DNA of 64,000 bases from Alitta virens. Taxonomy: Eukaryota; Annelida; Polychaeta; Phyllodocida; Nereididae. The translations under genes and the position numbers were made by a program. Shown here in pieces: positions 47,787-63,958 of this stretch (within the stretch, counting starts at the first letter, position 1; each line of letters opens with the position of its first letter). The notes beneath the pieces are model-generated. The model ran no database searches and was not told the origin of the DNA. It was given only the letters and a program-made list of their open reading frames with translations. The stretch lies in the NCBI GenBank assembly GCA_932294295.1, contig OW028573.1:72579829-72643828 (forward strand). Direction: 5' to 3'.

Positions 47787-50700
47787 CTAAACTGTGTAGA
47801 GTAAACCTGAAAAAGAAACAATAAATAATTAAGATATCACAGTTGACCACATCTTAAAGATCATCATAAGATTGAACATAATGAATAACAGCGATGTCAT
47901 AAAAAAATTCATTGGTGAAATCATACCTGCCACACATGCTGATAAATAACAAGACATGTTTCCTGTGATCATAGCTCTTAAAGCTATTCCTGCAATGTCA
48001 CCTGGAAAAAAAGATGTAGGATTAAAATCAGTGCCAAAAAATACTGACTGTGTTGTGAATAATGACAAAACCAGGAGAAAACCAAAGATCTGAATACTTT
48101 ACTATCTTTCTGTATTTCATGACTTACAATGATGCCAGTTTGAATGGCTATTGGCTAAATCGGTCTCAATTTATAATAAACACAAGGTATATGGAATGTC
48201 GCTGAATGTCACTAACCTGTTCTAGTCGGTGCCAATACACTCAAAGCACTCAAGAGAATTGCAATGTCAGGAAATGAAGAAAAACCACAAAGACCAAATG
48301 TGGCTATGACCTCGGATCGTCTCTGAAGGACAGATGAAAACCTTAGTGAGTCATCAATGTCGTTTTAAGGTAATTTGCAAAAATTCAAGTCAGGTTAAGA
48401 AAGTGATCCATTACTGTACTAAAAAATAATATTTTATTTTATGTGTACATATTGAACATATTTAGATTTGACGCAATCTAAACCAAGACTCATCAAATGA
48501 CTAGGAGTAGTCATAAAAGGCATCTAAAGTTAGTAATTATGACTGCCTGCTTGCAATTGGTTGCCGTTTATATTTACCATCTAGTCGCTTTGACAACACC
48601 TTGCTTAACTTAGAATGCACCTACAGACACAGAAGGTTTAAGGCCCAGTTCCCTGTTTTTGATGAGTTTTCCTAGTTCTTGGTAACCAACTATTTCTGTC
48701 AAGAACAGTTTGGTACCCAACAGCCGTGCCACTTCTAGACAATCTGGAGCATCCACCCCCATGATAAAGGCAACCGGGTAGAAGAGGTATGATGTGAATC
48801 TCTGAAAAGCATTAAACAATCAGTTCATGAAGTGTATCATGATAATTAAATGCATTGTCAGGCATGTGTTTGCCAATGACTTTTTTTTGGCAATCTGCCA
48901 TTGTTACTTAACATGTATTACATTGCAGTCATGATCAAGGTACATGATATTGCATAGCGTATCAGACATTAATTGGCATTTTAGATATTTAGATATTTTG
49001 CACTGTGTTTGCAGATTATATTGTGACAAAAGATAGATTGTGTGAATCCATTAACCAACTGGTAGTTGCATGTCATCGTTTTATCCAGTTTTCTTTTTTT
49101 TAAGATTTGGTACAATCATACATTATCCAGCATAATTTTGGTCTTACACCGAAGGAGAGGTCCTCAATGCCCACCCTGGCTCCAGTCCATATCATGGTAC
49201 CATCTATGAGTGACAACAGTGCAACCCCAGCTAAAAGGGCAATGGATGCCTGGATGAGGATGACGAAACCCTCTTTGGCGCCATTAGCATAAGCTTCTAT
49301 GGCTGACCTGCTCTCTCTGTAAGACAATAAAGAAAACATAAGTAACTTTATTTATAAACTGTCAAAGGCAAATATGATCCTGCTATTCAGTGCAGTATAC
49401 AATATTCCAAAAGTCTGAGGAAAGTAAATCATCAGGTAGTCTGTCACACTACAATATGTTGCATTTTTATTTTGTTGAAAATTGTATATAATTATACCTT
49501 GGATGAACTAGATTATACATAGATATAAAAATTGGAGATCATTAAATCATATAAAACCACAGAATGCCTGGTAATATTTTACTTAATTTTGTTAGCATCA
49601 GAGAAGAATTCCTCATGACATATTTTGCTGTTGTAACATATAAAAAGAAATTAAATGTCACAAATCCATACTCACTGTTTCGGAAAGACAATTTTGGTAG
49701 TGCTAGAAACGTTTGATGGTTCTGTTTCAGGACACATGAGCTTGGACATGCCAAGAGCAGCAGGGGCTGACATTACACTTGCTGCCATTAGAGCGCTTGC
49801 TGAGATTCCAGATGAAAGATAGACACCGTAAAGACTTCCAGCCACGGTGGAGAATCCGGAAGTCATGATGCTGTGAAGTTCGGAAATGGTCATGTGGGGC
49901 AAAAATGTAGCGACTGTTAATGCAGAGGCATTCTGGAAATTAAAAAATAAATTATGTGTTAGTGCATCTTCTGAAAGAATTATCAAATATTTCTAATAAA
50001 GGAGTTGTATTACTGTACTGCACAACAGCTATATTGAGCATAGACCATTTCCAAACTTTATAGCAGGTCTTATAAACATATGGGTGGGTTTTACCACACT
50101 CATTCACTAAACCTTTTGGAGTGATCAGGATCTTATTACAGACCCACTCTCTTTGACATTTTTTACTTAATTGGAAAGCATGTCATGACCAGTAATGTCT
50201 GTCAGATTTACGACATTTTACAAATCTGTCTTTTCATAATATTTATGCACTTGTCGTATTGACTTGCTCTGATACAAATCCACAGCACTTACCGCATCCA
50301 GAAATATACTGGCAGCAGACACAAATGCTTCCAGAGGTCCGACCCCAACAACAATTTGGATGAATTGTCCAATTGTCATAATCACTTTTTGCAGAACTCC
50401 CCAATAATAAAGAAGACTTATCCAGGCACCAAAGAATATAACCACTGGCATTGCCTACCAAAAATGTCAAGATGAAATTACGTTAAATTTTTTAACAGTA
50501 CAAAAGTGTTAATTATTTGAGAAAGTGGTTGTACAAAATTAATCACAGACAAATTGTGCTGCTACATTGCACACATTGCGTCTGCAAGTTTAGATTAAAT
50601 CATACGCTAATAACCTTCAAATGTTGGGTCTAAAATACTGAAACAATACTATGCGTGATTAATTATCATTTTAACAACATGAAACTTAGCAATTAACCCC

Positions 50701-52981
50701 ATAATTTTCGAACTTTTTGTATCCTATGCCACTGTAATAATTCTTTTGGGCTATATTTAATATACAATTTATATGGTAACATACTTGCCATTTAAAACAC
50801 AGGTCCTCATGTAAAAGGGTGTTATTGAGACTTTAGCTGTGCTTTCATTTATGCAGAAAAAGGTGCAACCAATGATAGAAGTTTTTACCTGCATAATAAA
50901 TTCATGCCTTGTGTACATCTCTCCAAAGACAAACTTAGTGCCAAAGTCGGTGTAAAAAAGGAACGTTGTCACCTGAGTGGCCATCCATTCAAAAGCGGCC
51001 AAGCCCTTGTCCCATCTGATAATTAAGAAGCCAAAGAGAAACTGGACAAGCAGTGAAGCCACCACAATCCTCCAACTCACCTGAAAAAACAAAATTTTAA
51101 TGAGTATTTTTAATGAAATATAGTACAGCAGCCATTGAGAATTTCAGAGAGTTGCATAAGTGATGAAGACCAAGCACCCTGTAGCCAACATATGATACAA
51201 CAGCTGGTACAGGCATGAATGACCTCACCATTATAACAGTTCATTAACATAGCTACCTACACTTTTAGAAATTATTGTCTGTTTCAAACAAATTATTGTT
51301 TAGCTGATGTCCATCAAAATTTTTGTTTAAAATTGTTAGACCTCAGACATAGAATTATGTAAGCTAACCAACATCTTTGTTTGAACTGTACAAAATACTT
51401 TGTACTTTATTCAATTAAACCTTAAGACCCACCTTGGTGGGAGCTTTGGAGAATAGCAACCCCACCATCAGGAGAATAACCATTCCCGCAAAGGAGATGA
51501 GGTTCGTAGGACGATGTCTTGCATCATAACATACAAAGATGGCGATGCCTATGACCAGGATAACCATCAAGCCCCTGATGATGAATAAAACATACACAAA
51601 AATAAATTCATAATATTGTATTATGACAAATAACATTTTGATTCACTTTTGATTTGTGTTATAATCGAGAAAAATATTCAGTTTGGATGTTCTGACACCA
51701 TAAACTTGTTTGTTGGTTTTATTTATTATTATTTTTTTTTTTGATGAATTAAGTGAATGTCCTGTAGCTCTTCGATCATGATGTCTTATAAGACAGCCTT
51801 AGATGCCTTTTTCTTCGTTTTTTAAATTGGTCCACACATGACTTGAAGCAAATGTAGCATAATAATGGCTTGAAACCTAAGTTGCCATGAAAAATATCTT
51901 TTGTAAACACCAACAGTTCACACAAGATAAGCACCACTGATTCACCAGTCACACCCTCTAAACATTGCGTCTGTAAAATGCAAAAAAATGGCCACTAAAT
52001 AAATATTAAAAAGTCCGGGGCGTCCTAAGTAAACAACGAACACAAACGCTTTTGTCCATTTAAGATGAATTTATGATATAAGAAGCTAAAAAATCCCCGA
52101 AAAACTTAATACATGTAAGAAAAACCGAAAACTTTTTTTCAATCATCATTATCATTTGAATGTACACCCCCAGAAAAAATAACTCTCATCAAGTTTATCT
52201 TATAGAATCCTTTCTTGGCTTTTATATGCCAATGCATGACATTAGCAAAAGCAAAGGAGCACCAGTATATACTCAGTAATAGTATATATATCTGGCAAAT
52301 TTGTGTCGTAGTTGGCAAAATGGGGAAAGAATGCCGAACTATATTGAAAGGAAATACCAAAAAAGTCAGGCAATCACGATGTAGTGCAGGTGTACATTTG
52401 TTAGAAACGAAATTGGATAATTTGTAAATAGATATCAGCAATAATACTTACAAACCACCAAAGTGGAGATATCGAGGTCCCTTTGAATTGTCCCATCTCT
52501 CAGTCAATCTTCGTCTGGAATCCACGGTACTATCTGATATGATATTGAACAGAATAATCAGTAGTACAAAGAAGGTACAAACGAAAAGGGGCACTGCGCC
52601 CACTGGACTGTGAAAAACTGCAGCTCCCAAGTAGCATGAGTAGAGAATCACAGCTATCACTATAGCAACATATTTTAATTTTTGTGAATTGTTTTTTATG
52701 AAAGAGTTAATTTTCTTATTGATAACAAACGCCTTCTTGTTAATCCAGTAGTCTTCCACTTCTTTGGATGAAATATCATCCTGTTTGACATTGTCTGACC
52801 TTGGGTAATGGTTATGGCCTTGACCCTGATTGGTGACCTTCCTCTGTCGTACTTTGGGGTCATTGACCTTTGATGACCCAGTTATCACTGCACTTGATGT
52901 TGATGGAGTGTCATCAAGGGATCCAAAACCATCATCTATGCTGCTTTCAGCCACTGGACCATCCAAATTTATGTTAATCAT
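47787..52981 (-). CDS. Concentrative nucleoside transporter-like protein, paralogue B (CNT-B, SLC28 family)
   Basis: Tandem paralogue of CNT-A, same strand. Ten coding exons on the minus strand: 52981-52452, 51574-51433, 51080-50889, 50454-50293, 49932-49676, 49316-49148, 48801-48625, 48322-48217, 48001-47927, 47806-47787; 609 residues. Lengths and phases equal CNT-A except exon 1 (shorter by 7 codons), exon 5 (longer by one codon) and the last exon, only 20 nt, ending GLLYTV. The start is the first ATG of the long open exon (MININLDGPV), matching the CNT-A start. Marks: VQFLFGFLIIRW, VGVGPLEAFV, MTSGFSTVAGSLYG, MSAPAALGMSKL and LSACVAG. The GQTE(S/A)P motif is replaced by LDANASA at the exon 4/5 join, and NEFVAY by TEIVGY. 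All introns are GT-AG. A membrane transporter, substrate uncertain. Confidence 0.92.
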
Positions 52982-53633
52982 TGTTCAGTAATTAATGTAT
53001 TGCTCACCCAATTAAAATGTCTGGGTTACTGACCTTTAATTGATTGTATTTGCTTGCAAGGTTACATCATTCAGTTTAATTATTTTGTAAATTAAACATA
53101 ATATCATCCTTTCTTAAAATTGTAATTCCAAAAATTGTGTTCCATTAGTATTGTATGATAAATCGGTGTTTATTCCATTTATATGAGTATTTCATTTGTC
53201 TAGTTGGAATAAATCTGTCGCACACCAATAACTATGAACTTGTGACACTGCCGTGCAGGACACGTGTGATAAAACCTACAGGGCTGAAACTCTCCTGAAC
53301 CCAATTTGAATGCTTCAGTGGTCTTCTCACATAACTGTTGTGTAGTATTAGATCCATTTGTGAATACTTTAGTTGTATTCTCACATAAATGTTGTGTGCG
53401 TCCAAATTAGCAGTTGAATGCTGTAAAAAAATTCTTTTTCTATTAGATCCATTTGTAAACCAGTCCTTAATATTATGTAAACCCCATGTAGGTCAAATAT
53501 TTTGGTGGAATAATCATTGGTGTCATTGGCGCAGCTCACAGGTAAAACTCATTGGGCGAAAGTGACCATCCACCACTACATTTCTTTTTTCCCTTGATAC
53601 AACATTGTAACTGTATACCTCATTTGGTATGTA

Positions 53634-53665
<32 letters not shown>

Positions 53666-55070
53666 TACAAAGATTGCATGCATAAATTGTGTCATATTTC
53701 ATACCTTTAACTTCATGCTAATGTATTCAATAAGATTGGAGAGACTGCCAAGTGTAGATTGAGTGATGAGGTCAGGTTGTCTCAGTGATGTTTCATCGCA
53801 GTTTATCACAGCAAAGAAGAATATAGAAAAAAGCAGAGAAATAGAGAATGTAAACAGATACACTGATATTTGGAAGATATTTTGCCAAAAACATCGATTG
53901 CATTTGCCTATATTTTGAATAAATGACTGTGATCTTCTCACAGAAATTTTAATTTATGTAAAGTCAAATGATTGCCTTCCAACAAATAGATTAAATTAAT
54001 AAGAAATAATTTATCTTAAACTGTCTGGTTGTGCTTTGCAGGTTTTCAAATTAATTATAAAATGGTTCTACATACATGTACAGTTGTAGCTGTGTTTACT
54101 GGTATGTTGGTGATTTATTCAGTTATGTAAAAGAAGTGTTGCAATTATAAATGCATCCTGAACTTGAATAGAGTTTTTTTTTTTTTTTTACTTCGGCACG
54201 ATAAACATCAGCCATAACGAAATCCTATCAACATTGAGGGGACCAGGTTAAATTATTTAGACATTGCAACTCATAGCTGAATTTTCAAAGTTTATAGTGT
54301 GACAAAACTATGAGATAGTACGCGAAATAAAATAGTATATGAAATTGATAATAAAATATATACATTGTATGTAAATGGTTATCATCTCAGCCCTGCACGC
54401 CCTCTTGTGTTAACGCCAGTGCCATGACTTCTGAATGTGGTTATAGTGGGAGTTCGTTAGTTCCTGGCAACTTCGTGCTCTATCATTACAAATTTGTAAT
54501 AGTTAAACAGTTTCCCTTGATTTCTAATAAATAATAATTATAAGTGATGCATGACTTACGTCTGTATCCTTGCTAGGAAGGCCCACATGATTTAAACCCA
54601 TAATTCCGTCAACACCGACTAATAATTCCTAATACAGTCCTACAATTCCAGTAATTCTGTAAAATTTCTTCCAAGTTCCATAATTAGTTGGGAAGCTTAT
54701 CATTTTTCCATTTCAGTATTATTATAAGGCTTCACCCATCCTATGGGTGAAGACATATTTGTCAGTCGAACCCCCCCCCCCCCCTCCACCCTTTCTGAGC
54801 TCAGGTGTGAAACTGTTTGAGAATTCACCTAGGGGTAAGCCACGGTATTAGAAACCCCGGCCTTTTTTAAAATTTAAAGGTAATGCATCCTGAAAAGTAG
54901 ATCGAATTATTGCTTTTATTTGCAAGCATGCCAACAGGCTGATGACTCTCGTCGTCAGGCAGTTTGTCAAACTACCTGAAATGGCCAAGAAATGACACAA
55001 TAATTATATATACTGTTGTTTAGTCAGTGACCGAAGTACTGCTACCCTGTATCATAAAATCAGACTGCAA
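52982..55070. other. CNT-B 5' flank and spacer
   Basis: No certain gene. It holds (TA)n at 53636-53665, one possible exon at 53699-53941, a T run at 54174-54189, a 10-bp stem palindrome CTTCACCCAT/ATGGGTGAAG at 54730-54752, and a C run at 54771-54784. Confidence 0.5.
53699..53941 (-). CDS. Possible first exon of a type II membrane protein
   Basis: An 80-codon frame begins MRRSQSFIQ. It has a short basic N-terminus, a 22-residue hydrophobic stretch (IFQISVYLFTFSISLLFSIF, then FFAV) and a polar stretch. It ends at an acceptable donor (AAG|GTATGA). This is the shape of a Golgi-type signal anchor and stem. No partner exon was found between here and CNT-B, and no acceptor next to the CNT-B start. 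Low confidence. Confidence 0.2.
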   Translation of the reverse strand: MRRSQSFIQNIGKCNRCFWQNIFQISVYLFTFSISLLFSIFFFAVINCDETSLRQPDLITQSTLGSLSNLIEYISMKLKV

Positions 55071-55099
55071 TTATTGGGGGTAAGGGGTAATGACCCCTT

Positions 55100-55399
55100 C
55101 CCAGATAATATGCCGATGTTGGGCCAACATTTGGCAAAGGTTGGCAGACACTGGACCAATGCCATTATGCACATTGGCGAGGGGTTGGCTCAACATCAGA
55201 CACCAACATTGGTACCATGCTGTGCCCAACATTGGCACTACTGTGTGCCATGTTATACCAACATGCCAATGTTGGGCAGCATGTGGGACCAATATTGCCG
55301 TTGGTTGCTGATGTTGGGCCAACGCCTCATCAATGTACAAAATGACATTGGCCCAATGTTGTCCGCCAACTTTTGCCCAATGTCTGCATGTTGTCTGGG
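55100..55399. mobile_element. 300-bp palindromic MITE built of CCAACATTGG-type words
   Basis: The left end CCCAGATAATATGC and the complement of the right end CCCAGACAACATGC form a ~25-bp imperfect inverted repeat. CTT flanks both sides. The interior is almost wholly made of TTGGGCCAACATTGG-like words in both orientations (for example 55118, 55205, 55262, 55312, 55350), so it can fold at many points. Open frames here are artefacts of the repeat. Confidence 0.7.
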
Positions 55400-55994
55400 C
55401 TTTTACATAGAAACCAATTATGATCTAAAATTTAAAGGACTACAACTCCCACACACACACACACACTAGACCATGGGTTGATTTTTGAAAGGGAAGTATG
55501 GCACTTAAAAAATTCCAGGGTAGAGCAATAAAGTTATGCAATATGATTGATCTTGGGCCAAAGGTCGGAAGTTTCAGATTTTGAAAATTCATATCTCTTG
55601 GTTAAATTTCAGGGCTAAATTTTTTAACTTTAAAACTATTATGTCAAGTTTTCCCGCAAGGTAAATAAGGTCAAATGTCAAGGCCATATGTAAAATAGCA
55701 CTGCTCAGTGTGAACTGGCCAGCAACTGGGCTTTTATGACTTGCAACTCAGTTGCCGAATATCAAGCGTAAACCCGTCTACTGTGGCTGCATCTGTGCGA
55801 AATATATTTAACAGTTCAATAATCTGTCCAACTACTGGCTCTACATCAGCATATCTTTTATATAAGCACCTTTTGGTCTGAACAATACTGTCATTTAACA
55901 GTTGCTCAATACTGCATCCAATACCTTTTAAGAATTTTCTCATTTGCCTCCTTATTCTGTCGTATGAATTGACTAGCAACTGAGTTGCTTGGTT

Positions 55995-56500
55995 CTGACC
56001 AATACCCAGCTAACACATAACGTTTTTATAACATGTTAGGAAAAGGTTATGGCATAACGTTTTTCAAATAACGTTTTTTTAACATTACTTTGATGTTGTA
56101 TGTTCATGTTTATTCATAACATTAATTAATAACAGTGTTATAACATTTTCTGAAAACATTTTGCAAACATTACAATATTGATGTTTTAAGAAGCTTTCAC
56201 AATGATGTTATTTCAATGTATTATACAGCAGTTACAGGTGTTATGTATTAATGATGCTATTTGTTAACATTATGGCAACATTTTTTGATAACATTCTTAT
56301 AACATAAATCTGTAATGTCAGTCAAAAACGTATTCCCAATGTAATGGGATGATGTTTTTATAACGTTTTTAAAATATGTTAAAGAAAAACATGATAATGC
56401 TGTAAAATAAACATCAAATATAGGCATTTTTAAAACCAGTTATTATAATGTTAAGGGTTGATGCAATTGTAACATAACTCTAACATGTTTTCTAAACATC
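55995..56500. repeat. Array of ATAACRTT-type words
   Basis: It starts CCCAGCTAACACATAACG. The words ATAACGTTTTT, ATAACATT and AACATTATG recur every 15-40 bp in both orientations to about 56500. A right-hand partner of the CCCAGCTAACAC start was not found, so this may be half of a foldback element. Organisation parallels the MITE at 55100-55399, which also begins CCCAG. Confidence 0.5.
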
Positions 56501-56536
56501 AGTAGTAAGAACAGTAGGATACCGGAATTTATAGTA

Positions 56537-57030
56537 CTAAAATATACACCAGAGGGCAGTAAAAGCACCTGTATATACACCTAACAAGTAGGTGCTGCCA
56601 TCTACCTAGTAGTGTTATAGTAAACCCATGTTAACATGCTAATACCTATATATAAACTAATTAGTGTATATACACTAAATAAGCCAGGTATACTTATAAA
56701 CGAATTACACAAATTACATCAATTAAGTACACATAGTACACCCACTGTAAGTAGTGTAAGCAGAACTCATTGTGTGCTAACAATACCATGAGAGTATATA
56801 TAGTTCTGTACAATAAGTTTATTAGTACACTGTATGTAATTAGTGTAATCTGTATTCTTAGTTTAGGTTAGTATACTGAGTGCAATAGTTCAATTAATGT
56901 AATGAGTGTCTTAGTTTAAACAAGTCTACATATAGGTATTACTATATTAACAAAGGGCTGCTACTAAAATAAACACCAGAGGGCGGTAAATATATCTACA
57001 TATACACCTATCAAGGAGTTACTGCCACCA
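56537..57030. repeat. Direct repeat pair with CCAGAGGGC core
   Basis: TACTAAAATATACACCAGAGGGCAGTAAA at 56537 and its relative at about 56967 (TACTAAAATAAACACCAGAGGG, then CGGTAAA) share ~60 bp. This goes on through ATATACACCTA. Both copies lie upstream of the polymerase gene in the same orientation. Confidence 0.65.
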
Positions 57031-57615
57031 TAGGAAAGTTTAAGAAATATATACTTCCATAGCCCATGTATTGCGCAAAATAATGCTGCAACATAACATT
57101 TTAGGCATATACAACATACCTTTGTACAGAGCTACATATACTACAAAATAAAATACCAACATCCAACGTGTAATAAGAAAAGAACTTCATACCATTTGTT
57201 AACACTATAACTGTGTCACTGTGCTAGACGTTGTATGGTACAACGTGTTTGAGGGCTTACGTGCAGTGTGTCACTACTGTTTTACTGTCTACCATTCCTT
57301 ATGGTAAAAAACACTCATCCAATGAGAGCATAGCCCGCTAAAATCTATCATTGTGTTCACCATCTCCTTAAGCACGTGGTAAGCATAAAAAGAAAAACAC
57401 AACCAATGGTACAACTCCATACTTATTCTAGGGGTGTGATAGGCTATTAAGCATGAAATAGGGTCTAGAAAATCCCGCTCATTTACTTGAAAATTCTTTT
57501 GTTAGCTACATACCAGTTTACTGGTTTTTGTAGAGAAACTCGTACAGGACATCAATATGATTCCATAGGATGCATATATGCATGGGGTCATAGGCTTGAA
57601 AACTTTTAGATCAAA

Positions 57616-62080
<4,465 letters not shown>

Positions 62081-62538
62081 TAGATAAATAGATTTGACAG
62101 ATAGACAGATAGACTGTCAATAAGCATAAAAATGTTGTAGTGTGTTTTTAAAGCGGTTTTGTTTAGTTATTATGTTATAAAATATATATTATGATGTATT
62201 ATTTTTACTTTAGCCAATTAACTATACAATTTGTGTCGAATGTATACACACGTTATTACACTGTAGAAAATGTTATAGATGGCTGTGTTTTGGCATGTAT
62301 CCCACCCACTCTTGGTGATTAGACATTTTATAGCTTTTATAGATTTTGTTATGTAGCACCAGACATAATAGAGTGTTGCCAATTTTGTTACTGTGACCTA
62401 CAGAAAACTTTCTATGCACAGTTCCGTGAATATCATATTAAGTGTCAAGCCAAAAGGGCCAAAAAAAACAAAAGCAAACTGATAAGACAATCCATTGTGC
62501 ATGACAGTGCAATCAGATGCATCACCACTCATTACAAA
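62081..62538. other. Spacer between polymerase and membrane protein genes
   Basis: AT-rich, 0.46 kb; no gene. An upstream in-frame ATG at 62497 exists, but the ATG at 62539 gives a proper signal peptide. Confidence 0.4.
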
Positions 62539-63679
62539 ATGGCAGGAATAGTTACACTCATCACCTTTCTTGCTATATGTTTCATAATAAGTGCAGCCAA
62601 AGGAGAATACACCTTTTCCTGTGGAGAGAGCCAGGAAATGTTCAATTTGTGCTCATGTGTGTATCTTAGCAATGGGAACGTCACCACCACGTGCGACAAG
62701 TCTCCCTTCCTTGTGAAGGTCCCCAGTTTTCCTGCAAAGCTCGCAGTGTTAATTGGAAGAATCGATATGACTGGGACTGAGTTCTGTAATGTGCATGAAA
62801 CAACACCCAGTCCACCAGTTGTCTGCACAATAACACCAGGTGAGTCTTTTTTATGTACTTGTGCTTTTATTTTTAGTATTCTTGAACACACCAGATGCAA
62901 TGTCACTCATATGTATTATTAATACTTAAGTGTTTTATTTTTAGTAATCTTGACCACCCCAGATGCACTGCCTCTCTCAACCGACAGAAGCAGAAGCACT
63001 ACCCCACCGAAAGATGATTATACAACAACTGCACCGAGTGAAGTCTTCCAAAAATTAAGCACCCGCAGAGTCATGCGCCACAGTTCCGAAGCAAGCAGGG
63101 CACGCGACACCACAACAACAACACTACCAGCCAAGTTGACGAAAGCTTTAACCACTCAGCGAACACTGCGCACGACGCAGCAGCAGCAAGACACTGTCTC
63201 ACCAACACGTCTCATTCTGTATACAACAGGAAATTCTCTGAACCCGCCAAATTCCCCCGAGGCTGTCAGGCTGTCTGCTGGAAAGGGGACTTCACGCTGG
63301 CCATTCGAGTTCAGCTTTGATATATCACTGGACACTTGCTGTCTGATGTTCCTTGTGGTCTACATCTGTGCAAAGGTGAATATATGTAGTGCATTTATTA
63401 TGATAAAAAATGAATGTGTTATGTGATCACTGAGACAAAGTTTTTTGTCATGTGGCTTTTTTTTTTTTTTTTGTACATTTGTAGACAGGTTGCTCCCTTG
63501 CAAGGTACTTGATGGACAGAGTGAGGAGGAGGAGGAACAGGTCGACCATAGAAGAGGAAGCATCTAACCCCGTGTATAACCCCGGCAGCTGTACTAACCG
63601 ATATTCACGATTTACGGAGTCCGCATTCAACGATGATTCTACATCCAGAGACACTGAACTTACTACTTTTGCTTTTTAA
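62539..63679 (+). CDS. Type I membrane glycoprotein with mucin-like stalk, unknown function
   Basis: Three coding exons: 62539-62839, 62945-63375, 63485-63679; phases join; 308 residues. A signal peptide (MAGIVTLITFLAICFIISAA) precedes a small Cys-rich domain with six or so Cys and one N-glycosylation site (NVT). Its spacing (CSC...C..., then VPSFPAKLAVL) recalls an LRR N-terminal cap without repeats. Next is a ~130-residue Thr/Ser/Pro-rich stalk, probably O-glycosylated, then a transmembrane segment (CCLMFLVVYICAK, about 63335-63375) at an exon end. The cytoplasmic tail of 65 residues starts basic (RVRRRRNR) and contains NPVY, an NPXY-type endocytosis or adaptor motif. AATAAA at 63953 is a likely polyadenylation signal. 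I do not recognise the protein. It could be a host surface protein or an accessory of the polymerase-bearing element. Confidence 0.7.
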
Positions 63680-63812
63680 TATCGCAGTTTGTTATATTAT
63701 ATAACTTTTTTTTTCGTGTAAATCTAACACACCATTACAGCTTTTAATATCACAGTTTGTTATATTGTATATATACTTTTTTTTTGTGTAAATCAACATA
63801 CCATTACATTGT

Positions 63813-63819
63813 ATTTGTG

Positions 63820-63860
<41 letters not shown>
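63813..63860. repeat. (TA)n microsatellite
   Basis: About 21 TA units in the 3' UTR of the membrane protein gene. A second (TA)n lies at 63918-63944, and the sequence around them (ATCTAACA...CATTACA, TTTGTGCTATATA) is locally triplicated from 63700. Confidence 0.9.
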
Positions 63861-63862
<2 letters not shown>

Positions 63863-63917
63863 GTTTTTTTGTTTGTTTTGTTGTAAATCTAACATGACAT
63901 GGCATTGTATTTTGTGC

Positions 63918-63948
<31 letters not shown>

Positions 63949-63952
63949 GTTT

Positions 63953-63958
63953 TAATAA
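63953..63958 (+). promoter_or_regulatory. Polyadenylation signal of the membrane protein gene
   Basis: AATAAA 274 bp after the stop codon, with a second AATAAA about 16 bp on (63971). They are the first canonical signals downstream on this strand. Confidence 0.5.

Larger units (their letters stand above)
55400..57615. other. Repeat-rich stretch upstream of the polymerase gene
   Basis: Contains an inverted pair GCAACTCAGTTGC (55743) and GCAACTGAGTTGC (55976) enclosing an unrecognised 81-codon minus-strand frame. It also contains the AACRTT array at 55995-56500, the direct repeats at 56537 and 56968, and an otherwise plain 5' flank of the polymerase gene. No Polinton integrase, ATPase or protease is present. 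Confidence 0.6.

Noticed and set aside
55071..55469. Overlapping open frames of 73-131 codons
   Set aside because: They lie in a palindromic word-repeat MITE and have repetitive translations.
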